Shown in pieces: positions 57,206 through 64,000 of a stretch of 64,000 nucleotides of DNA (within the stretch, counting starts at the first letter, position 1; each line of letters starts with the position of its first letter). The stretch covers positions 45,665,460 to 45,729,459 of the forward strand of contig OU862913.1 of the NCBI GenBank assembly GCA_917880885.1, in the 5' to 3' direction. A program made the translations under genes and the position numbers. The notes under the pieces are model-generated. The model searched no databases. It was not told where the DNA came from and was given only the letters and a program-made list of their open reading frames with translations. The stretch comes from Limnephilus marmoratus. Lineage: Eukaryota; Arthropoda; Insecta; Trichoptera; Limnephilidae.

Positions 57206-58111
57206 TAGTGTCCGAACGAAACAGGATTTTCTACCGAAAACGAAACCGAATATTCGATATCTGTCTCAGTTTCGGCCGAAACCGAAACCGAAACTTTTTT
57301 AGACATGTTAAAAATCTATTGTTTACTGAAATTCGGCTTATTTTTTACACTTATATTCACTATAAAGTAAGGACTTCATAAATTGAGTATTATAATTTTA
57401 ATTGCTACAATCACAACATTTTTTTACATTAACTCCACATGAGAGACCCTGAGGAAAATAATTTCCCTCAGGGCGTATGTCTGAAGATGCTGTATGGAGG
57501 GTCTTTTTGGGGAGAGGAAGGAGGGAGGAAACATTGAGGCCGGGTTCCACAGCCGAGCTGTTGAACTCAAGAATGAGTCGTAGAAACGACCCGTTCTCAT
57601 GTGACTAAATATTATATTTCGGATAGCGCCGTGTACGGAGACTAGCATTAAAAAGTAGTATATATATCAACAGGGTACTTGTGGTTTCGTCACAATTACG
57701 TAGATTGTAAGTATCTCCATGAACGGAGGGCCTTACACCAAGCACATCAAAGGAGGGACTGTTCGGAAGATCGCTTCCGTTGAAGAAGACTAGATTTAAA
57801 TTTTTATTTACACTTTTAAATAAAATTAAAATTAGAATGAAATAAATAAAAATAATTGAAGTTTGTGATCACATAAACTCACAATACAAGCACGCCGGAC
57901 CGGCCAACGAACTCAGTTGATGATGGTGGATGACACACGAGCCACGAACTCACCCGAAGTCAGTCAAACGGCACGCGATTATTCACAAATGCAGAGTTTC
58001 GGTGCGGCCGAAGGTTCGGCAGATTTTCTGCCGAAACCGAAACTGATGCCGAAACTAGATTTTTTTACCGAACCTTGACGAAACCGAAACCGAACCTTCG
58101 GTCGGTCACTA
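57206..58111. mobile_element. Nested hAT MITE rich in ACCGAAAC
   Basis: TAGTGTCCGA and inverted TAGTGACCGA tips, with GAAATAAC repeated on each side (57,198-57,205, 58,112-58,119). Arms contain runs of CCGAAACCGAAAC. A retroposon-like repeat lies inside at 57,419. Confidence 0.93.
57419..57655 (-). mobile_element. Dispersed retroposon-like repeat, copy 3
   Basis: Same family as 35,965 ('ACATTAACTCCACATGAGAG', 'GATGCTGTATGGAGGGTCTT'), with the oligo-A end on the minus strand at 57,419. Confidence 0.7.
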
Positions 58112-58310
58112 GAAATAACACAAAATAGCGCTATACAAATGTCGTGTTATAATAATAATATATTATTATTATATTACCTAACACCTGAGTCCTTTACCAC
58201 AAATTTTAAGTGGAGCGTGAAGTGAAGCGGAGATGAGATGTGTCTTTTGAGCAATATAATTGGTCAATTTTTGCACGTCTCTGTTTCACTCTGCTCAACA
58301 TTGCTTCTAT

Positions 58311-58346
58311 GGAAACGCACCCTTAGATAAGGGTGCGTTTCCATAG
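58311..58346. repeat. Perfect hairpin
   Basis: ATGGAAACGCACCCTTA and its exact complement are separated by GA. It lies within the outer hAT element near its right end. Confidence 0.9.
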
Positions 58347-58927
58347 ATTATTGCAACCAAAGGTTCTACCAAAACCAAATGTATTTTGTATTTTGTAATT
58401 TGTATTTTGTATTTGAAAGAAAAAAGTGGTTAAAATACTGTATTTTGTATTTTGTATTTTAAATACACGACTTGAAAGTATTTTGTATTTCGTATTTTAA
58501 ATACATGCGAAAAAGTATTTTGTAATTTGTATTTCAATTACAGCAAAGCATGTATTTTGCCCAGCCCTGCGACAGCCGTGATTTCGCAATTTGGCGTAGC
58601 GCACTTGCATTTCTCTAACGACGCATAAAATTTTCAGGCGGGAACAGTTGTATTATTTATAATAATCAATAATAATTTTTGCGTGCATTTACAAATGAAA
58701 TATTATTTCTTGACTTTTACTAGTGTTTGCCGAGTAATTAAAACACCTTATCATCACACACGACGGCATTTTGGCACTTTTTAAAGGCAATTTACTTAGA
58801 TGTAGCACACCACCTTAAGCGACGCTTGACATTTTAGTACCAAAACTACGAAATCGAAGGCACTGCCTTTTGCTTATCACTTGGAAATTTTTATAGCGCT
58901 TCTATTGCCGTAGTTATATTTTATGGG

Positions 58928-59205
58928 ATACTAGCAGACCCGGCCACACGTTGCTGTGGCTAACGAAACACAACGCCGTTACCCAACCTTTATAAAATCC
59001 ACACCACCCGCTTGTCAGCTGCCCGCTGCCTGAATTGAATATTTGAATTTCTCGGCTTTTATCTACTATAATGAGCATGTATTATACTTATAAACCTTCC
59101 TCTTGAATCACTCTATCTACTGGTGAAAACCGCATGAAAATCCGTTGGGTAGTTTAAAAGATCTATGCGCACATACATTTTGGGCGACTTCATTTTATAG
59201 TTACT
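58928..59205 (+). repeat. Lepidopteran-type dispersed repeat (RTE/SINE-like)
   Basis: Begins 'ACTAGCAGACCCGGCCACAC' and contains 'CCTTCCTCTTGAATCACTCT' and 'AAAATCCGTTGGGTAGTTTA', words I recognise from a widespread insect, especially lepidopteran, retroposon. No coding sequence. Confidence 0.7.
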
Positions 59206-60680
59206 GATGTGGGATTACAATAATATTTCCATATTACAGATTAAAGAAATAATAATACTCTTTTTAATATGATTCATTGTTTATAAAATTATTGAGCGTT
59301 ATCATTCCATAAATGACAATAATAATAAATAAAGTCAGCCGCACATTTTGAGAACCACTGCAAGCATTTATTCCCCTCTGAAGTTGGCGGCCATGTTCTC
59401 GCAACAAACCAAACCCTTGGAATTACAAGATTCTAACTTATATTCAATGCCAAGCGATAATACACTTTAAAACAACTATCTTTAGAATGTATTATCGCGT
59501 AGTAAGACCGTGTTGGAAGAAATCTTGTCATTTTGATCAAAATAATGTCATGCGATTATGCTCTTTAGTACAAACTGCTTTAGAGTATATTATCGTGCGA
59601 CATAGCAGCATTAGATAAAGCTTTGTTTGTCCAAGGTATCGTAAACAGCAAACAGAGAGCAGTTAGCAGCGCTCAGGAGTGCCAACTTCACGGCGGCACT
59701 TCCAAAACAACTCTGCGTGACGGACAAAGCGCTCCTGCGGGTCTACTTGGTCGTTCCACTCCTCGGCCACTCCCAGCTGGCCCGCAAAACCGCCCCCGGG
59801 ACCGCGGAGACACACTAACGGCGCCCCCCAGTGTCCGCTGCGCTGGCCGTGAAGCCATTTTACCACGACCAACTTGAAGACCCACCCTGCTCGGATCAAT
59901 AGACTTGTGTAATGTAGGTATGTCCGACCAAACCACCAATAGTCACCACTAAAACTGCATTATATCATGTTTTAATGTGATTTTACGTTATTTCCATGTT
60001 CAATCTGTGTTAATCCGTTTTAAAACCAAGTGAAAAGTCAATTAATAAAATGTGTAAAGATTTTATAAAAGTTATGCACAATTTTTTTTTTTATTGTTTG
60101 CAAGGTTATTTCGAGGGCCTTGTTCTCGCTAGGAATATTGTACAAAGGCATTACGCATTAAGTGATTTAAGTTTCGCAAGCTCTGTAGACCTCGTCATCG
60201 TGAGTTTTGTGCCAGTGTTTGTGGGATAATTGTGAGTTTTTATGGAGAGAAAAGTGAAAGAAAGTGAATCTGTAGCCATTGGCGTCTTGAAGTTGGTAGC
60301 GAAGTCATTTCTCTGAGAATTTCAATTTTAGTTTGTGTTTTTTTCCCGTTGGTGGTTTATTCCATTTACTTGAACCATTTCGATGAATCTTGAGTTAATT
60401 TGTGGTGATTTGATGTGTTTTTAGTTTAATTAAAGTGTATTTGATTAATTGATAATACGCGTTAAGTTGGCGCTTTGTATGTAAATTCAAAATGTTTGAC
60501 TAGTGATGGGATCGCCGTGCTTCATATTAAATTAAATATATTTTTTTAATCGATTAAATTTTAATTGATGAAAATCTAACGTGCATAAGTGAAAAAAAAA
60601 TATTCTGGATAATTTCGTTGTAGTCGTTATGTGTAATTTACATGGCTACCAACACCATCGTGCTTATACTCATTATTAAA
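59206..60680. other. No identified gene; GC-rich patch at 59,640-59,900
   Basis: The patch is strikingly GC-rich for this window and open in two minus-strand frames, but none gives a recognisable protein. It could be a promoter/5' exon of the gene whose exon lies at 61,851, or a retroelement fragment. 60,000-60,600 is AT-rich. Confidence 0.35.
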
Positions 60681-61111
60681 GGAGGCGTCTACTAATATCT
60701 ACAGGAATTCCAAAAACTGAAAAAATCGATCTAATATCTATGGGAATCAAAGTGTTGACGAATATCTACAGCTCAAACTGTTGATTAATATCTATGAGAA
60801 CCAAAGTGTTGACGAATATCTACAGTACTGTCAGAGGTTGGATTTGCAATTATGTATAGCATATTGGAATAACGTAATATTGCGTACACAGTTTAAAAAA
60901 CTTAATTTATGTAAGTATGTATGTAAAAATCCCTAATATCGGACTATTGGACACATTTAGCTGATTAGTCCAACCTACGCTCTGTAGATATTAGTTCAAC
61001 CTACGCTCTGTAGATATTAATCAACACTCTCAAGTTCGTAGATATTAGTTCAACATATGAGCTGTAGATATTCGTCAAACACACGGGCTGTAGATATTAG
61101 TATCTGGAGTC
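60681..61111. mobile_element. 431-bp MITE of iterated ATATCTAC motifs, copy 2
   Basis: Same ends and length as 37,646-38,076. TTATTAAA is repeated outside (60,673-60,680, 61,112-61,119). Only scattered base differences from copy 1. Confidence 0.9.
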
Positions 61112-61850
61112 TTATTAAACACTTTAAGTGAAATATCACAAAACTGCGCTATATAAATACTACGTTATTATTATTAAAAGTTTAAGATACGAAATTATCA
61201 AACAGTTGCAAATGCTACGTCTGCGCGTGAGTGAATAAAAAAATGATAAAACAATTGTGATTCGATCAATTCTGCCATATAATCGAAACATTCAAATACA
61301 AAGTAAAACGAATGCAATCGCTATCTCTGCATGGATGATTTTTTTCTTTCTAAATGCGCTTCTTTGCGCACTAACTATTTAAATAACGCTTTGTTTTATC
61401 TTAATTATTATAAGAAACATATATTTACGTCGGGCGAGTTCCATTTCCTTATCAAAAAATATTTGCCCGACATTTTGGATTTAGTTAGTATAAAGTGAAG
61501 TTGGCCGAAAAGTTCCGATTCAATCTAAATTCGCACAAATTATTTAAATAAACTCTGAACTAAGATATTAATCTTATGTTGTCATTTTCTCTGATGTAAA
61601 TCGTTGTTTTTTGCGCAAATGTTGAAACGAAGTGTTATTTCAATAATTTTGTCGTATTTAGCTGTAAGCGGAGTAAGGACACTACCAAAATAAAATAGTT
61701 AATAATTATATTTTTCTTGTGATTCGATTAAAATTTCGATAATCGTGTAAAATAATCGAAACTTTTTATTTCAATGTTGACTGCACATCCCTATTAGCAC
61801 AGCTGTATGTCATTAGTTTGTTTTTCATGTTCTTTTATTATTCATTTCAG
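61112..61850. other. No gene recognised
   Basis: AT-rich sequence leading to the splice acceptor at 61,850. Probably intron of the following gene. Confidence 0.4.
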
Positions 61851-62156
61851 ATTGAAAAACGCAAGCAGCAAATTAATCAAAAGACAATAATAATCGTAAT
61901 GGAGTGATACAGTGTTGTATTTAGTGAACAGTGCATAGACAAGTGGTGTTGAGGAAACACAGTGAAAAGTGTATTAGAGGTTGTTTGGGGACAGTTGTTT
62001 GTTTGTTTGGGGAGGTTGGGGCAGATTGTGGGGGATGAACGGGATGAACTGCGGAGGCGGGGGCCACGGGGGCTCCCGACGGGGGTACGGGCGCGCGGGG
62101 GGCGGAGGCCGCCCACCCCGTCGCCATGCCAGATATAAGGATTACTGGAATTTCGG
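61851..62156 (+). CDS. Probable 5'UTR and first coding exon of an unidentified gene
   Basis: A pyrimidine-rich ATTCATTTCAG precedes 61,851 and GTAAAT follows 62,156, so this looks like an internal exon holding the translation start. A tiny upstream ORF (ATG GAG TGA) sits near 61,900. The GC content rises sharply at 62,040-62,130. Two starts are possible: ATG 62,035, giving a Gly/Arg-rich N-terminus of 40 residues ending 'RYKDYWNF', or ATG 62,126, in a better context (GCCATG), giving 'MPDIRITGIS'. The product is not recognised. Further exons would lie outside the window. Confidence 0.45.
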
Positions 62157-62194
62157 GTAAATATTTATTATTTTATTATTAGAATTAATTTTTT

Positions 62195-62600
62195 GATATT
62201 AATATCTTCGGTAAATATTCGGAACAAACGTCAACGGTTATGTAATGGGATTGTGTATGTTATCTTTACTTTAAAAAACAGCCTACGTTTTTGAATGGTT
62301 TGTCTGGCAAAGCAGGGTTTGTGTAGCGGGCTTGTGTATATTATCTTAATTTTAAAAGTTTTATCAAAAAAAAGTGCGTATTAACCGTTGACGTTTGTTC
62401 CGAACGCAAACAGAGTGATTTGACAGTGTGAAAGCACATTTTCAATTTATGTAAATAAAATTAAAAATGTAACATTTTCAACCTCCCCCAATGCAAATAT
62501 ATGTCTTTTATGGTAATTAAGAGGAATCTAAAAGTTTTATCAAAAAAAAGTGCGTATTAACCGTTTGACGTTTGTTCCGAACAATTACCATATCTTCTTA
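62195..62600. mobile_element. Foldback-family fragment related to the Merlin arms
   Basis: 'GGAACAAACGTCAACGGTTA' and inverted copies near 62,389 and 62,570 bound pieces that share 'AAAAGTGCGTATTAACCGTT' and 'CCCCCAATGCAAATATATGT' with the Merlin arm at 51.6 kb, plus one 'GGGTTTGTGTAGCGGGCTTG' repeat unit. Confidence 0.65.
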
Positions 62601-62739
62601 CTAATATTATAAACGCAAAAGTTTGCATGGATATATGTGTGTTTGTTACTCTTTGTGCCTCCGTACATGACACTACTTACAGCTAAGCTACTCGATCCGG
62701 CTTAATTTCGGTTTACGGAAGGTCTTCCAAAATAATAAA

Positions 62740-62885
62740 ACTTTTTTTTTTTATACTAACTATTGGCTGGAGAATCTGAATCCGAAAGAATTTTTTTTCG
62801 GAAAGCAATATTAACAAAGTTACACGACTTTAAAATTTTCTATACGCATACATGAAAATCGACATATTGGAAGTATTATGACAGT
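62740..62885. repeat. Single arm of the 41.6-kb foldback family
   Basis: 'GAATCTGAATCCGAAAGAAT', 'TTACACGACTTTAAAATTTT' and 'CTATACGCATACATGAAAAT' match the left arm at 41,700-41,800. The partner arm is absent. Confidence 0.7.
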
Positions 62886-62987
62886 TTAAAGTCATAGAAA
62901 CAGCCACATAAAATTAACCCTTTCAGACCTGAATTAAAACTGGCAGTGTAGAAAAATATTTGAAGCTTGATTACAACTCTGGGAATT

Positions 62988-63032
<45 letters not shown>

Positions 63033-63039
63033 AGTTTTG

Positions 63040-63335
63040 GAAGTTATGCTATGTTAGGTTGAACGTACATTAGGTCTCAAAGGGTACTTTTATATTTGTA
63101 TGGGAAAATAATAATAACCACTAATACATACAAAAATGGATTTTATTTAATGAAAATTAACATATTTTATGAAAGATACAAAAATAGAAGTTATGCTATG
63201 TTAGGTTGAATACTAAACATTAGTTATCAAAGGGCAGTTTTTTTTATTTTTATGGGAAAATATACTCACTACAAATACATACTAAAAGTATTTTATTTAT
63301 TAAAAAATAACATTTTTTAATGAAAGATTTAAAAA
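63040..63335 (+). repeat. About 147-bp direct duplication in the piggyBac 3' region
   Basis: GAAGTTATGCTATGTTAGGT occurs at about 63,040 and 63,188, each followed by 'TCAAAGGG', 'TATGGGAAAATA' and 'TTTAATGAAAG'-like stretches. The two halves are diverged. Confidence 0.75.
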
Positions 63336-63389
63336 CATATATAATGAAAAAGAAACATAATTGAAATAAACAAAAAAAAAAGATCTTGG

Positions 63390-64000
63390 TCAATGATGTT
63401 GGATCTCAGGCCGGGTATGAAAGTTCTTGAAGCAGTTGCGAGTAGGTGTAAAGCATAGATGTACCTGGCACCGTTGGCATTTGACCTGAATAATGCCTTT
63501 GACACAGTGTTTGCACCTCAAGGGGTTTTCAACATACTCAGGAAAATGCCCCCAACCACCAAACCTCACATCATCAACAGGTCTGACTTGTCTTGCCCGA
63601 TGCCTACTAGACGTCGTCGGTTCCTCCTGCGATTCATTTGAGGGTCGACCTCTCCGACGTGGGTTGATTGCACTACTGGATGTCAGGGCACGCCCAATCT
63701 CCGATCGAAACACTACTAGAGTTTTATATTTTTGACCTTTTTGTGTGCAGTGACGCCTGTATAATAGCCAAGCATTCACCACACACATGTCAACGAGGTG
63801 AAAAATTATTCTCAAATAGTAGCGTTTCGATCGGATATCCGTCCGGTATAGAGCAATTAACATGTCGTTGAGGTCAACACCACCCATGAATCTATTGTAC
63901 TGAGCCACGATGGCAGGACATAGTACGTCTATGTAGGAGCGGGAAGTCTTTGACCACCGACGGACGGTACCAATTGGTTCTCGTCCGACGTATGAAGATG
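63390..64000 (-). CDS. piggyBac transposase, C-terminal part (partial)
   Basis: An open frame entering from the right edge and ending at the stop at 63,390. It contains 'IVAQYNRFMGGVDLNDMLIA', the family's late catalytic-domain motif with the conserved Asp, then 'YYLRIIFHLVDMCVVNAWLL', a basic linker, and a terminal zinc-binding domain 'CKHCVKGIIQVKCQRCQVHL' ending 'CFKNFH'. This is the C-terminal cysteine-rich domain that binds piggyBac ends. It is open as far as visible, so the element may be intact. The start lies beyond 64,000. Confidence 0.92.
   Translation of the reverse strand, partial: SSYVGREPIGTVRRWSKTSRSYIDVLCPAIVAQYNRFMGGVDLNDMLIALYRTDIRSKRYYLRIIFHLVDMCVVNAWLLYRRHCTQKGQKYKTLVVFRSEIGRALTSSSAINPRRRGRPSNESQEEPTTSSRHRARQVRPVDDVRFGGWGHFPEYVENPLRCKHCVKGIIQVKCQRCQVHLCFTPTRNCFKNFHTRPEIQHH

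Larger units (their letters stand above)
56708..58570. mobile_element. hAT-type non-autonomous element
   Basis: CAGGGCTGGGCAGTATTTG and the inverted CAGGGCTGGGCAAAATAC bound it. The 8-bp CGACAGCC is repeated directly (56,700-56,707 and 58,571-58,578), the hAT signature. Both ends are dense in GTATTTGAAATAC-like words. It holds another hAT MITE. Confidence 0.95.
62918..64000 (-). mobile_element. piggyBac transposon, left part (continues past window)
   Basis: TTAA at 62,914-62,917 is followed by CCCTTTCAGACCTGAATTAA, a classic piggyBac tip. The transposase gene points away from this end, on the minus strand, and runs off the right edge. A poly-T run and two direct repeats lie between tip and gene. 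Confidence 0.85.

Noticed and set aside
59663..59939. Two minus-strand frames in the GC-rich patch as a real gene
   Set aside because: GC-rich DNA leaves several frames open by chance. Neither gives a recognisable family and no splice or start signal supports one.

Overview
This window is eukaryotic and repeat-dense. It most likely comes from an insect, and within insects from a moth or butterfly (Lepidoptera). The evidence is AT-rich DNA, spliced genes, a tRNA-headed SINE with an oligo-A tail, BEL/Pao, piggyBac, hAT, Transib, Merlin and Harbinger-type transposons, and two dispersed repeats (near 55,150 and 58,930) of kinds I associate with lepidopteran genomes. The species cannot be named from the sequence.

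Few host genes are visible. A complete, uninterrupted 680-codon COP1-type E3 ubiquitin ligase gene lies on the minus strand at 32,283-34,325. One spliced exon of a leucine (cytosol) aminopeptidase of family M17 lies on the minus strand at 44,324-44,439. A probable 5'UTR plus first coding exon of an unidentified gene lies on the plus strand at 61,851-62,156. A broken single-copy gene at 10,143-11,120 is unrecognised and might be an endogenous viral element.

Layout. 0-9 kb: decayed hAT and piggyBac pieces, a 283-bp tandem repeat (about 6 units), a solo-LTR-like sequence and a retroelement protease relic. 9.1-9.9 kb: tRNA-Lys-like pseudogene and a 160-bp repeat (4 units). 11.4-22.1 kb: a 121-bp satellite array split by a BEL/Pao element (TSD GGTAC) and by a Harbinger-like element carrying a four-exon Myb/zeste-like gene (TSD CTG); the BEL copy itself contains a LINE and a SINE. 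22.4-30.2 kb: nested elements in which an hAT contains a SINE and a solo LTR (TSD TATA), and that LTR contains a full 4,655-bp Transib (TSD CGTCA, ends CACAGTG/CACGGTG) with a RAG1-like transposase interrupted by one TGA. 30.6-46 kb: piggyBac-like MITEs flanked by TTAA, foldback elements, SINEs, COP1 and the aminopeptidase exon. 48.2-51.9 kb: a Merlin-type transposon with an intact 310-codon transposase, long inverted arms and internal tandem repeats that recur in unrelated-looking foldback elements. 52.8-59.2 kb: inverted Tc1 halves, hAT remains, a long palindrome, nested hAT MITEs and a lepidopteran-type dispersed repeat. 59-64 kb: a GC-rich patch, a second copy of a 431-bp MITE, the putative first exon, and a piggyBac element running off the right edge.

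The most interesting object is the Transib. Its catalytic protein is a relative of the V(D)J recombinase RAG1, its tips look like recombination-signal heptamers, and it is almost intact. The Merlin family with travelling tandem repeats, the BEL copy with near-identical LTRs around a defective body, the MITE built from ten copies of one motif, and the intron-free COP1 also deserve a second look.
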